NCBI RefSeq assembly: GCF_003074055.1
Contig: NZ_CP029043.1
Span: 4,828,501-4,892,500, forward strand
Length of the DNA: 64,000 nt
DNA from: Streptomyces nigra
GTDB taxonomy: Bacteria > Actinomycetota > Actinomycetes > Streptomycetales > Streptomycetaceae
Direction of reading: 5' to 3'
Both the position numbers and the translations under genes were made by a program. Shown one piece after another: positions 44,023-52,768 of this stretch (position 1 is its first letter; the number at the start of each line of letters is the position of its first letter). The notes beneath the pieces were generated by a model. That model had not been told where the DNA came from. It saw only the letters and a list, made by a program, of their open reading frames with translations, and did no database searches.

Positions 44023-46332
44023 TTGAGTCGTGAAACTGACACTCCGTCCTCCGGGCCCGACGGGCGCGGCGGAGCCGCATACCCTTCGGGGACGCCGCCG
44101 TACGGGACCCCCGTGGCTTCCGACAGCGGCGCGGGCGCGGGCCGTTCGGGCGCGCCGGAGGAACGCAAGACCGAGACCACGCTGACGACCCGTATCCGGA
44201 TCAACATCCCCGGATCACGGCCCATCCCGCCGGTCGTGGTGCGCAAGCCCGTCTCCGACAGCGGGAAGCCCGGCGCGGCCGCGGAGGCCCAGGCGCCCCA
44301 GGCGCCCCCCGCCCCCACCGCGGGCCCGGGTCAGGGCCCAGGCCCGACCCCGGCCCAGGCGGCCCCCGCGGAGCCGGCCGACCCCGCCCCGCCGGCGGAG
44401 GAGAAGGCCAGCGAGTGGTTCGCCCCGCGCAAGTCCCCGTCCGCCAGGGGCGGTCAGAACGGCGCGACGGGCAACCTCCCGACGGTACCCACGGGTTCGG
44501 CCGCCCCCAAGACCCCGCCCACCGGCCCCGGCGTCGGCCCCACCGGCCCCGGCGTGGGCTCGGTGAACGTGCCGGGCGCCCGCCCGGGAAGCGGCAGCAC
44601 GTCCGGCGCCACCGGCACGGGCCTGCCCGGAGCGACAGGCGGCCCGGTCGCCCCCGGCCACGGCGGCGGCACGGGCTCCTTCGACGTCACGGAGGCCCTG
44701 GCGGCCGGCCCGCGAGGCGGCGCAGGCACGCGCCCCCCGACCGGCGAGGCCCGCCGCGACGACCTCCCGTACTTCTCGGGCGAAGGCCCCGGCACCCACG
44801 GCCGGAGCACCCCGAACGGCCGCCCGGGCCCGAACGGAACCGCCCCCCGGGGCGGCTACACCGGCCCCGGCAACGTGGACCCGTCCGCCGACTTCAACGC
44901 CCCGGACAGCCCCGGCGGCCCGGGCGGCATCGACGACTTCGGCCGAGGCGGCCCGGGCGGCGGCCACCAGGGCCCCGCAGGCCCCACGACGGGCCCCGTG
45001 ACCGGCGACGGCCCGCGCGTGCCTCCCCTCGGCAACGGCGCCCCGGGCGCCCCCGAGCACCCCCGAGGCCCCATGGCCCCAGGCGGCGCCCCCGGCATCC
45101 AAACGGGCCCGGGCCGCCCCGGCCCCACAGGCCCCGGAGCGACCCCCAATGCGGCCCAAGGCCCCTTCCCGGGCGGCGGCCTGAGCGACGACACAGCGAT
45201 CCTCACCCCCCAGAAGCACGCCCCCGACCCCGGCCACCCCCACTACGGCGTGGCGGACAACGTCTCCGGGCACACCGTCACCAGCGGCATCCCGGTCGTG
45301 ACCCCCGGCCAGCAGGGAGCCCGCCCACCGGGCGCGGACACCCCCGAGCCGGCCACGTCGAGCACCCCGGCGGCCCGCGCGCCCAAGAAGAAGGGCCGCA
45401 GCAAGCTGGCCCTGGTCGGCGGCGGCCTGGTCGTCCTCGCGGGCGGCCTGTACGGCGCGGGTCTGCTGATGAACCACACCGACGTCCCCAAGGGCACCAC
45501 GGTGCTCGGCGTGGACATCGGCGGCGGAACGCGCGACGACGCGGTCAAGAAGCTCAACGACGCGTTCGACGACCGGATCGGCAAGCCGCTGCAGCTGTCG
45601 GTGGGCGGGAGGACCGTCCCGCTGGACCCGGACAAGGCCGGCCTCCAGTTCGACATGCAGCAGACGGTGAGCGACGCCGCGAGCAGCGACTACAACCCGG
45701 TCTCCGTCATCGGCTCCCTGTTCGGCAACCAGCGGGTCGTCGAGCCGGTCATGCCCACCGACGAGGAGAAGCTGCACGCGGCCCTGCGGGCCGCCTCCGG
45801 CGGCTCCGGTTCGGTGACGGAGGGCACGGTCTCGTTCAAGACCGGCAAGGCGGTCGCCGTGTACGGCAAGCCGGGCGCCGGCATCGACGTCACGCGCTCG
45901 ACGTCGGCCGTGGAGGCGGCGTACCGCACCCAGGTGGAGACAGGGCGCTCCCCGGCGGTGCGGGTCGCGACGACCACGCAGCAGCCGACGATCGCCAAGG
46001 CCGAGGTCGACCGGTTCATGAAGGCGTTCGCCGAACCGGCGATGGCCCAGAAGGTCACCATCCAGACGGACCCCGCGCACAGCATCCAGTTCGGTTCGCT
46101 GTCCCTGCCGAAGATCCTCGGAGCGAAGGCCGTCGACGGCAAGCTCGTCGACACCTACGACCTGAAGGCCCTCAAGGCGGCGTACGGCACCACGTTCGAC
46201 GGGGTGCAGATCAACGGCGCCAGCGGCAAGCGGGACGTCCTGCCGCAGGACGTCGCCTCCGCCCTGCGCAAGGCACTGCGCGGCAAGACCCCGGCGGAGC
46301 GCACGGTCACGATCGACACCAATCCGAACTGA
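44023..46332 (+). CDS. Long-linker membrane protein with peptidoglycan-binding (PG_binding_4) domains
   Basis: The 769-aa protein has a cytoplasmic N-terminus with the TTRIRINIPGSRPIPP motif (about 52-67) and about 350 residues of Gly/Pro-rich disordered repeats. One TM helix follows (about residues 460-482, LALVGGGLVVLAGGLYGAGLL), preceded by a KKKGRSK anchor. The extracytoplasmic region has two PG_binding_4/VanW-associated modules (VLGVDIGGGTRDDAVKKL and a second starting KVTIQTDPAHSIQF). The TTG at 44023 has GGGAGAA upstream. A structural link between cytoplasm and wall is inferred. Its last codons lie in a 20-bp tandem repeat. Confidence 0.82.
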   Translation: MSRETDTPSSGPDGRGGAAYPSGTPPYGTPVASDSGAGAGRSGAPEERKTETTLTTRIRINIPGSRPIPPVVVRKPVSDSGKPGAAAEAQAPQAPPAPTAGPGQGPGPTPAQAAPAEPADPAPPAEEKASEWFAPRKSPSARGGQNGATGNLPTVPTGSAAPKTPPTGPGVGPTGPGVGSVNVPGARPGSGSTSGATGTGLPGATGGPVAPGHGGGTGSFDVTEALAAGPRGGAGTRPPTGEARRDDLPYFSGEGPGTHGRSTPNGRPGPNGTAPRGGYTGPGNVDPSADFNAPDSPGGPGGIDDFGRGGPGGGHQGPAGPTTGPVTGDGPRVPPLGNGAPGAPEHPRGPMAPGGAPGIQTGPGRPGPTGPGATPNAAQGPFPGGGLSDDTAILTPQKHAPDPGHPHYGVADNVSGHTVTSGIPVVTPGQQGARPPGADTPEPATSSTPAARAPKKKGRSKLALVGGGLVVLAGGLYGAGLLMNHTDVPKGTTVLGVDIGGGTRDDAVKKLNDAFDDRIGKPLQLSVGGRTVPLDPDKAGLQFDMQQTVSDAASSDYNPVSVIGSLFGNQRVVEPVMPTDEEKLHAALRAASGGSGSVTEGTVSFKTGKAVAVYGKPGAGIDVTRSTSAVEAAYRTQVETGRSPAVRVATTTQQPTIAKAEVDRFMKAFAEPAMAQKVTIQTDPAHSIQFGSLSLPKILGAKAVDGKLVDTYDLKALKAAYGTTFDGVQINGASGKRDVLPQDVASALRKALRGKTPAERTVTIDTNPN

Positions 46333-46370
46333 TCGAGACCACCCCGAACTGATCGACACCAACCCGAACC
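46311..46370 (+). repeat. Three 20-bp tandem repeats spanning a stop codon
   Basis: Units at 46311, 46331 and 46351 (GATCGACACCAATCCGAACT and two near copies) lie head to tail. The TGA stop straddles units 1 and 2. Confidence 0.85.
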
Positions 46371-46380
46371 AGCAGACAAT

Positions 46381-46434
46381 ACGGCAGCCCGGCCCAGGGG
46401 CACCCGGCGTATGCCGCGCCCCCTGGGCTGCCGT
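46381..46434 (+). terminator. Terminator after the PG-binding protein gene
   Basis: ACGGCAGCC and CCAGGGG (with a 3-nt bulge) pair with CCCCTGG and GCTGCCGT further on. Confidence 0.65.
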
Positions 46435-46507
46435 ATGACATCTGTCATCCGCCACACAGGCCCGCAGGCACTACCCGCGCATCCCACCCGCCTGACACGC
46501 TGCGAGC

Positions 46508-47707
46508 GTGAACAGCGTCGGCATGGGGCAACGCCCGCAGAACCGCAGACAGCAGGTCGTCAAGTTCCTCTGGGTCGGCATCTGGCTCGCCTATCTGAGC
46601 GCGCCGGTCCGCGACCTGCTCGACGGAGGCCACAGCGACGGTGTGGTGGTCCTCGGCTGGATCGGCCTGGCCGCGTTCGTCTTCTGGTACTTCACCCTCG
46701 TCGTCCGGGCCGGCCGCGGCGAGCGCAACGGCGTCGTCCTCGGCTCGGTGGCGGTGCTGGCCGCCCAGTCGACGGTGCTGTCCCTGACCCTCGGCCGCGA
46801 GTGGCTCGTGCTGTACGTGTACGTGGCCATCGCCTCGGGCGCGGCCCTGCCGTTCCGCCTGGCCCGCTGGACGATCCCGGCCGTGTCCGCCCTGCTGACC
46901 GGCTGCGCGCTCCTGGTGCCGGACGGCACGTCGTTCCTGACCGGACTGCTGTTCCCGGCCCTGCTCGGCGGGTTCTCCATGACCGGCGTACGGGAGCTGA
47001 TCCGCACGACGACGGAACTGCGGGAGGCCCGCGCCACGGTCGCCCGGCTCGCCGCCAACGAGGAACGGCTGCGGCTCGCCCGCGACCTGCACGACCTGCT
47101 GGGCCACTCGCTGTCCCTGATCACGCTGAAGAGCGAGCTGGCCGGCCGGATGCTCCCCGGCCACCCGGAGAAGGCGGCGCAGCAGGTAGCCGACATCGAG
47201 CAGGTCAGCCGTCAGGCCCTCGTCGACGTACGGGCCGCCGTCGCGGGCTACCGCAAACCCCGGCTCCTGGAGGAACTGGCGGGCGCCAGGGTCGCGTTGA
47301 CGGCCGCCGGCATCACCGCCGAGCTCCCCGCCGAACCGGACCTCGACGGCGTCCCGGAGGACAGCGAGACAGCCCTGGCCTGGGCGTTGCGCGAAGCCGT
47401 CACCAACGTCGTACGGCACAGCGGCGCCCGGCGCTGCACGGTGGAGCTCCTGCGCCGCCGGACACTGGACGGCCTCCTCCTCGAACTCGCCGTCGAGGAC
47501 GACGGTTCCGGCGGCCCACGCGGCGGCCCACGCGGCGGCCCAGGCGGTGGCCCCGGCGGCGGCCCGGGCAACGGCCTGACCGGTCTCACGGAACGCCTGA
47601 CACAGGCGGGCGGCACCCTGGAGGCGGGCCGGACCCGGAACGGCTTCCTCCTGATCGCCCGCGCCCCGGTGGCGGCCGTCCCGGCGGACGTAGGATCCGG
47701 CGCATGA
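46508..47707 (+). CDS. Two-component sensor histidine kinase (NarL/DesK type, HisKA_3)
   Basis: The 399-aa membrane kinase has about five TM helices (residues about 17-160) with almost no external loop, then a HisKA_3 dimerisation domain with phospho-acceptor His in ARDLHDLLGHSLS. The HATPase has N box EAVTNVVRHSG. The G box is expanded by a Gly/Pro/Arg-rich repeat (about residues 333-356, DDGSGG...GNGLTGLTERL). The GTG at 46508 is the likely start. It overlaps its response regulator (ATGA). Confidence 0.92.
   Translation: MNSVGMGQRPQNRRQQVVKFLWVGIWLAYLSAPVRDLLDGGHSDGVVVLGWIGLAAFVFWYFTLVVRAGRGERNGVVLGSVAVLAAQSTVLSLTLGREWLVLYVYVAIASGAALPFRLARWTIPAVSALLTGCALLVPDGTSFLTGLLFPALLGGFSMTGVRELIRTTTELREARATVARLAANEERLRLARDLHDLLGHSLSLITLKSELAGRMLPGHPEKAAQQVADIEQVSRQALVDVRAAVAGYRKPRLLEELAGARVALTAAGITAELPAEPDLDGVPEDSETALAWALREAVTNVVRHSGARRCTVELLRRRTLDGLLLELAVEDDGSGGPRGGPRGGPGGGPGGGPGNGLTGLTERLTQAGGTLEAGRTRNGFLLIARAPVAAVPADVGSGA
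47510..47572 (+). repeat. Gly/Pro-coding 12-bp repeats in the kinase ATP lid
   Basis: Repeats of the type GGCGGCCCACGC and GGCGGCCCGGGC lie in tandem within the histidine kinase G-box region and keep the reading frame, a slippage-prone expansion. Confidence 0.7.
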
Positions 47708-48318
47708 GCCCGACGATCAAGGTCCTCCTCGCCGAGGACCAGTCCATGGTGCGCGAGGCCCTGGCCGCCCTGCTCGGCCTCGAGGACGACATCGAGGTGG
47801 TCGCCCAGGTCGCCCGCGGTGACGAGGTCCTGGCGGCGGCCCGCGCGGCCGACGTGGACGTGGCCCTGCTCGACATCGAGATGCCGGGCGCGACCGGCAT
47901 CGAGGCGGCGGCCGTCCTGCACGCGGAGCTGCCCGCCGTGAAGCTGGTCGTCCTCACGACCTTCGGCCGCCCCGGCTATCTGCGCAGCGCGATGGAGTCC
48001 GGTGCCGACGCGTTCCTCGTCAAGGACGCCCCGGCGGCCCAACTGGCCGAGGCGATCAGGAAGGTGCTGGCGGGGGAGCGGGTCATCGACCCGACGCTCG
48101 CCGCGGCGGCCCTCGCGGAGGGCGCCAACCCGCTGACCGACCGCGAGCGGGAGGTGCTGCGCGCGGCGGAGGACGGCTCGACCAACGCCGAACTCGCCGC
48201 GGCCCTGCACCTGTCCCAGGGCACGGTCCGCAACTACCTGTCGACGGCGATCCAGAAACTGGCGGCCCGCAACAGGGCGGAGGCGGTACGCATAGCCCGG
48301 GACAAGGGCTGGCTCTAG
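47704..48318 (+). CDS. Response regulator, NarL/LuxR family
   Basis: The 204-aa regulator has a receiver domain with phospho-acceptor Asp57 (LLDIEMPG), an acidic pair at 11-12 and the conserved Lys in LVKDAPA. The LuxR HTH is LTDREREVLRAAEDGSTNAELAAALHLS with QGTVRNYLS as recognition helix. It is cognate to the overlapping kinase. TAGGAT 7 nt before the ATG could additionally give a leaderless internal transcript. Confidence 0.95.
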   Translation: MSPTIKVLLAEDQSMVREALAALLGLEDDIEVVAQVARGDEVLAAARAADVDVALLDIEMPGATGIEAAAVLHAELPAVKLVVLTTFGRPGYLRSAMESGADAFLVKDAPAAQLAEAIRKVLAGERVIDPTLAAAALAEGANPLTDREREVLRAAEDGSTNAELAAALHLSQGTVRNYLSTAIQKLAARNRAEAVRIARDKGWL

Positions 48319-48328
48319 ACCAGGCCCG

Positions 48329-49201
48329 TCAGTTCAGCAGAGCCCGCGCGGCCCGAGCCTCCGCCCGCACCCGCTCCGCGGCCCCCTCGTCGACGACCTC
48401 GATCAGCTCCGCGTACTCCTCCAGCTCCACGGCCCCCTGTACGAAGTCACCGCGCCGGACCAGGAGCTGCGCCCGCTCGAGCCGCAGCCGGGCCGGGTGC
48501 GCCGGCAGCAGCAGGGCCAGCTCCACCGCCCACAGCGCCACGTCCGTGCGCTCGGGCCGGGCGGCGGCCCACGCGCGCACGTTGTTGAGGATCCGCTGCA
48601 CCACCTCCAGCGGATCGGCAGGCGTCAGCATCGACGGTTCCAGCGGCGCCCCCGTGGCCCCCGCCACCAGCAGCTCCGCGTCGGAGCCGGTCAGCACCCG
48701 CCCGCCGTCGAACGGGTCGGCCAGCACCTGGTCCCCGGGCGGGCCGAACCCGACCACGAAGTGCCCGGGCAGCGCGACCCCGTACACCGGGGCCCCGGCC
48801 CGCCGGGCCACCTCCATCCACACCACCGACAGCAGGATCGGCAGCCCCCTGCGCCGCAGCAGCACCTGGTGCAACAGGGACGACTCCAGCCGCTCGTAGT
48901 CCGCCGCGCAGCCGCGGAACCCGCACCGCTCGCCCAGCAGCTCCCGCAGCGCCACCGCCCACGCGTGCGGCCCGCCCGGCCGGTACGGCAGCCGGCCCGC
49001 CAGTTCGTCCAGCTCCATCTGCGCGGCGTCCATGCCCGCCTCGTCCAGCGCCCCGTCGGCCTCGGCGGCCACCAGCAGGCACAGGGCGGACAGATCGGGC
49101 CGCTCGGACCGCGCCTCCTCGGCGAACCGCCGCCGCAGCTCGGCCGAGCGCTCGGGGGTCGGGGGATACAGGGGACGCATAACCGGCTCGTGCCCTTCCA
49201 C
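48329..49201 (-). CDS. SirB1/transglutaminase-like family protein
   Basis: The 290-aa protein has the SirB1_N transglutaminase-like core (LHQVLLRRRGLPILLSVVWMEVARRAG, VYGVALPGHFVVGF) with the family His in PGHF. A C-terminal TPR-like helical tail is rich in Leu/Arg. The conserved Cys of true transglutaminases is not evident in the expected position, so catalysis is doubtful. GTG 49201 gives MEGHEPV ahead of an ATG at 49180 that also has GGAAGGG upstream. It is convergent with the response regulator, stops 10 bp apart, and is followed leftward by nothing in its operon. Confidence 0.82.
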   Translation of the reverse strand: MEGHEPVMRPLYPPTPERSAELRRRFAEEARSERPDLSALCLLVAAEADGALDEAGMDAAQMELDELAGRLPYRPGGPHAWAVALRELLGERCGFRGCAADYERLESSLLHQVLLRRRGLPILLSVVWMEVARRAGAPVYGVALPGHFVVGFGPPGDQVLADPFDGGRVLTGSDAELLVAGATGAPLEPSMLTPADPLEVVQRILNNVRAWAAARPERTDVALWAVELALLLPAHPARLRLERAQLLVRRGDFVQGAVELEEYAELIEVVDEGAAERVRAEARAARALLN

Positions 49202-49219
49202 GGTGATCGGTACAGCCGC

Positions 49220-50212
49220 TCACGCGGAGCGGTAGTGGTGGTACGCGTGATGCGCGGCGAACCCCATCCCGGCGTACAGCCCGCGCGCGCCCACGTTGTC
49301 CGTCTCGACCTGGAGCCAGGCCGCCGACGCCCCCTCGTCCAGGGCGCGCGCCGACAGCGCGGCCATCACCCGGCGGGCCAGCCCGCGCCGCCGCAGCGCC
49401 GGGTCGACCTCGACGGCGGCGAACCCGGCCCACCGGCCGTCCACGACGCAGCGCCCGATCGCGGCGGGCGCCCCGCCGTGCTCCGCGGGGATGCTCGCGA
49501 ACCACACCGAGGGGCCGCTGCCCAGCACCTTCAGGGCCACGTCGCTCACTCCCTTGCGCTGATACCGCGCAAGCCAAGCCTCGTCCGCTTCCCGGCTCAG
49601 CACCACTCCGGAGCCCTCGTGCCGGTCGGCGACCGGCGCCAATGCCCCGATCCACAGCTCGGCGGTCACCTCCCGCTCCCAGCCGCGCTCCTCCAGCTCC
49701 GCGCACAGCAGCTCCTGCGTGCCCTCGGCGCCGGTCGCGGTCTGGACGTACGCGGGCAGGCCGCGGGCGCCGTACCAGCGGCGCACCGCGTCGAGCGCGG
49801 CGTCGAGCGGCAGCCCGGGATCGCCCAGCGGCAGGACGGAGTTGGCGCGGCGGGTGAAGCCGGCGGCGGCGCGCAGCTCCCAGCCGCCGAGCCGCTCGCT
49901 CTCCACGGGCCGCCACGCGCGAGCGGCGACACGCGCGAGCTCCTCGTACGTCGCGGCGGGACCCCGGCGGCGGGCCGGAGCGGCGGGCACCACCTTGCCG
50001 GCGACCAGCGAGGCTTCCGGAATGCGGACGGTCTCACCACTCTTCCGTGTGATCAGCAGCACACCGTCGTCCCACGATGCGAGCACGCCCACCGTGTCGG
50101 TGAACTTCTCACCCGAACCAGCGGCATCGGCCAGGCGGCGTACCGAGACCCGTTTGCCCACGTCAGCAGCGGTGATACGGACCTCAAAGCGCCCCGTCGC
50201 AGAGATTTCCAC
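49220..50212 (-). CDS. GNAT N-acetyltransferase with N-terminal SH3-like domain
   Basis: The 330-aa protein resembles the Rv0428c-type actinobacterial acetyltransferases. An N-terminal beta-rich domain (about 5-75: RFEVRITAADVGKRVSVRR, VLLITRKSG) is followed by a GNAT domain whose acetyl-CoA loop is RRRGLARRVMAAL and whose final strand motif is NVGARGLYAGMGF. The substrate is unknown. The GTG at 50212 has GGAGGGG upstream. Divergent from fdxA. Confidence 0.88.
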   Translation of the reverse strand: MEISATGRFEVRITAADVGKRVSVRRLADAAGSGEKFTDTVGVLASWDDGVLLITRKSGETVRIPEASLVAGKVVPAAPARRRGPAATYEELARVAARAWRPVESERLGGWELRAAAGFTRRANSVLPLGDPGLPLDAALDAVRRWYGARGLPAYVQTATGAEGTQELLCAELEERGWEREVTAELWIGALAPVADRHEGSGVVLSREADEAWLARYQRKGVSDVALKVLGSGPSVWFASIPAEHGGAPAAIGRCVVDGRWAGFAAVEVDPALRRRGLARRVMAALSARALDEGASAAWLQVETDNVGARGLYAGMGFAAHHAYHHYRSA

Positions 50213-50352
50213 AGGTCAGTTCACCCCTCCTGTTCGGATCATGCCCAAGAACGGAGATACTAGGGGCGGGCATCGACGACGCCGCGCTCCCGCGCGCCAG
50301 GCGGCGGAGCCTGAGGAGGCCCGCCAGCGCCCAATCGAGGAGGAACGACAGC

Positions 50353-50673
50353 GTGACCTACGTCATCGCGCAGCCTTGTGTCGACGTCAAGGACAAGGCG
50401 TGCATCGAGGAGTGCCCGGTCGACTGCATCTACGAGGGCCAGCGGTCCTTGTACATCCACCCGGACGAATGCGTCGACTGCGGTGCCTGTGAACCGGTCT
50501 GCCCGGTCGAGGCCATCTTCTACGAGGACGACACTCCGGAGGAGTGGAAGGACTACTACAAGGCGAACGTCGAGTTCTTCGACGAGCTCGGCTCTCCCGG
50601 CGGCGCCAGCAAGCTCGGTCTGATCGAGCGGGACCACCCCTTCATCGCCGCGCTGCCGCCGCAGAACGGGTAA
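50353..50673 (+). CDS. fdxA: 7Fe ferredoxin
   Basis: The 106-aa ferredoxin has cysteines 9, 17, 21, 25, 40, 43, 46 and 50. C-x7-C-x3-CP and CVDCGACEPVCP ligate a [3Fe-4S] and a [4Fe-4S] cluster, with the long C-terminal helix typical of the FdxA/FdxC class. It is a small electron carrier, partner unknown. The GTG at 50353 follows AGGAGGAACG. It sits beside dapC, as fdxC does in mycobacteria. Confidence 0.96.
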   Translation: MTYVIAQPCVDVKDKACIEECPVDCIYEGQRSLYIHPDECVDCGACEPVCPVEAIFYEDDTPEEWKDYYKANVEFFDELGSPGGASKLGLIERDHPFIAALPPQNG

Positions 50674-50705
50674 CACCCGTCGGCGACCCGCACAGCGTGC
50701 CGCCT

Positions 50706-50740
50706 CGGTCCCGTACGGCCTCGACCGCCGTACGGGACCG
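50706..50740 (+). terminator. Hairpin between fdxA and dapC
   Basis: CGGTCCCGTACGGC pairs perfectly with GCCGTACGGGACCG around a 7-nt loop, 33 bp after the fdxA stop. Confidence 0.7.
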
Positions 50741-50784
50741 GGGCTTCGGCGTGTCCGGCCGTACCAGAAAGTGAGCGACATCCC

Positions 50785-51879
50785 GTGTCCGCAGTCTCCG
50801 ACCGACTTCCGACCTTCCCCTGGGACAAGCTGGAGCCGTACAAGAAGACGGCCGCCGCGCACCCGGACGGCATCGTCGACCTCTCCGTCGGCACCCCGGT
50901 CGACCCGGTCCCCGAGCTGGTCCAGAAGGCGCTGATCGACGCGGCGGACTCCCCGGGCTATCCCACGGTGTGGGGCACCCCGGCGCTGCGGGACGCGATC
51001 ACGGGCTGGGTGGAGCGCCGGCTCGGCGCCCGCGAGGTCACGCACCGGCACGTCCTGCCGATCGTCGGTTCGAAGGAACTGGTCGCCTGGCTCCCCACCC
51101 AGCTGGGCCTCGGCCCCGGCGACCGGGTGGCGTATCCGCGTCTGGCCTATCCGACGTACGAGGTGGGCGCGCGGCTGGCCCGCGCGGACTACGAGGTCTA
51201 CGACGACCCGACCGAGCTGGACCCGACGGGCCTGAAGCTGCTCTGGCTGAACTCCCCGTCCAACCCGACCGGCAGGGTCCTGTCGAAGCGGGAGCTGACC
51301 CGGATCGTCGCATGGGCCCGCGAGCACGGCGTGCTCGTGTTCTCCGACGAGTGCTACCTGGAACTGGGCTGGGAGGCCGAGCCGGTCTCGGTGCTGCACC
51401 CCGACGTCAACGACGGTTCGTACGACGGCCTGGTCGCCGTGCACTCGCTGTCCAAGCGCTCGAACCTCGCCGGGTACCGCGCCGCCTTCCTGGCCGGAGA
51501 CCCGGCCGTGCTGGGCCCGCTCCTGGAGATCCGCAAGCACGGCGGCATGATGACGTCCGCGCCGACCCAGGCGGCCGTGGTCGCGGCCCTGGGCGACGAC
51601 GAGCACGTCCGTGTCCAGCGCGAGCGCTACGCGGCCCGCCGCGCCGCCCTGCGCACGGCCCTGGAGGGACACGGCTTCCGGATCGAGCACAGCGAGGCGA
51701 GCCTGTACCTGTGGGCCACGCGGGACGAGTCCTGCTGGTCGACGGTGGCGCACCTCGCCGAGCGCGGCGTCCTGGTGGCGCCCGGCGACTTCTACGGCGA
51801 GGCCGGCGCCCGGCATGTGCGGGTGGCGTTCACGGCCACCGACGAGCGGGTGCGGGCCGCGGTCCAGCGGCTGGCCTGA
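50785..51879 (+). CDS. dapC: N-succinyldiaminopimelate aminotransferase DapC
   Basis: The 364-aa class I/II PLP enzyme has NSPSNPTG for cofactor/substrate binding, SDECYLELGWE, the PLP-lysine motif HSLSKRSNLAGYR and the C-terminal Arg in VRVAFT. It catalyses amino transfer from Glu to N-succinyl-2-amino-6-ketopimelate on the lysine/meso-DAP path. The matching desuccinylase dapE is 2 kb downstream. The GTG at 50785 is the chosen start. Confidence 0.93.
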   Translation: MSAVSDRLPTFPWDKLEPYKKTAAAHPDGIVDLSVGTPVDPVPELVQKALIDAADSPGYPTVWGTPALRDAITGWVERRLGAREVTHRHVLPIVGSKELVAWLPTQLGLGPGDRVAYPRLAYPTYEVGARLARADYEVYDDPTELDPTGLKLLWLNSPSNPTGRVLSKRELTRIVAWAREHGVLVFSDECYLELGWEAEPVSVLHPDVNDGSYDGLVAVHSLSKRSNLAGYRAAFLAGDPAVLGPLLEIRKHGGMMTSAPTQAAVVAALGDDEHVRVQRERYAARRAALRTALEGHGFRIEHSEASLYLWATRDESCWSTVAHLAERGVLVAPGDFYGEAGARHVRVAFTATDERVRAAVQRLA

Positions 51880-51888
51880 GACACGAAG

Positions 51889-51928
51889 GAGCGGCGGGGT
51901 CCGGGAAGCGTCCCGGACCCTGCCGCTC
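51889..51928. terminator. Bidirectional terminator after dapC
   Basis: GAGCGGCGGGGTCCGGGA pairs with TCCCGGACCCTGCCGCTC (one mismatch) around AGCG, between convergent ends of dapC and the secreted Lys/Ala protein gene. Confidence 0.85.
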
Positions 51929-51947
51929 TCGTCCGCCTGCGGCCGTG

Positions 51948-52424
51948 TCAGCCGATCGGGAGGCCCTGCACCGGCAGCGAGCCGGTGGCGGGCAGCCCGC
52001 CCTGCGTGGCGGCCCCCGCGGTGTCGCCGAGGACGGTGCCGACCGACCCGGCCACGCCGCCCGCGGTCTGCTGGGCGGCCGGCGCGGCCTTCTTCGCGAC
52101 CTTGCCGCCGGTCTTCGTCACCTTGCCACCGGCCTTCTTGGCGGCCTTGGTGCCCTTCTTGGTGACCTTGTCGCCGGTCTGCGTGGCCGTCGGCAGCGCC
52201 TGGTCGACGGCGGAGTCGACGGCACCGCTCGCGATCCCGGTGGCGTTCTGGGCGGCGCCGTCGACGACGCTCGCGCCGTCCAGCGCGGAGAGCCCGCCGA
52301 CCTTGGACGCGTCGGGCAGTTCGGGGGCCGCGCTGGCGGAGCCGGCCGCACCGACCCCGGCGGCCGCTCCCGCAGCGACGATCAGCGCGGCACGGGCGAT
52401 CCGGCGGGTCAGGGGGAGGGTCAT
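51948..52424 (-). CDS. Small secreted Ala/Lys-rich protein
   Basis: The 158-aa protein has a clear signal peptide (RRIARAALIVAAGAAAGVG, cleavage after ASA near residue 32) and an acidic/neutral segment. It also has repeats of KKGTKAAKKAGGKVTK and GGKVAKK type (about 85-115) resembling histone-tail sequence, and ends in a Gly/Leu/Pro-rich tail. The ATG at 52424 follows GAAGGAG. Homologs are sometimes labelled ATP-binding protein, but I see no nucleotide-binding motif. Possibly a wall- or polyanion-binding exoprotein. Confidence 0.72.
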   Translation of the reverse strand: MTLPLTRRIARAALIVAAGAAAGVGAAGSASAAPELPDASKVGGLSALDGASVVDGAAQNATGIASGAVDSAVDQALPTATQTGDKVTKKGTKAAKKAGGKVTKTGGKVAKKAAPAAQQTAGGVAGSVGTVLGDTAGAATQGGLPATGSLPVQGLPIG

Positions 52425-52768
52425 GATGCTCCTTCGACGGGTAAGTCGGATGAGAACGTTGAAGTGTCCGACCAGGCCCGGCAGTTGACCGACAGGCTGT
52501 TGATCTCCGGGCTCGGCGCAGTGACTACCGCTCGAAGGCCGGGAAGGTTGCGGCGCGACAATGTAAAGAGTTGGCAATGCGTCGCATAATCGCCTGCGGA
52601 CAAAAACGGGCAAAGCGCATCGCGTCGAAATCTGTGCGGAACCCTTACATCCCTTTGTTCACAAGGGCGTTGACCGCGTGAGGCCCGCCGCGCGCAAGCC
52701 TGCCCGCCGCACGGTCCCACGACACCCGCCGTAACCCGGCGGAGTGAGCCCTTGAACGTCTGCGCGTA
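52425..52768. other. Intergenic region upstream of the secreted Lys/Ala protein
   Basis: This 344-bp stretch contains an AT-richer tract (52555-52600 and 52640-52665), likely the promoter of the leftward secreted-protein gene, and a small CCGCCG...CGGCGG hairpin near 52726-52742 that may terminate the gene to its right. No gene is seen. Confidence 0.45.
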
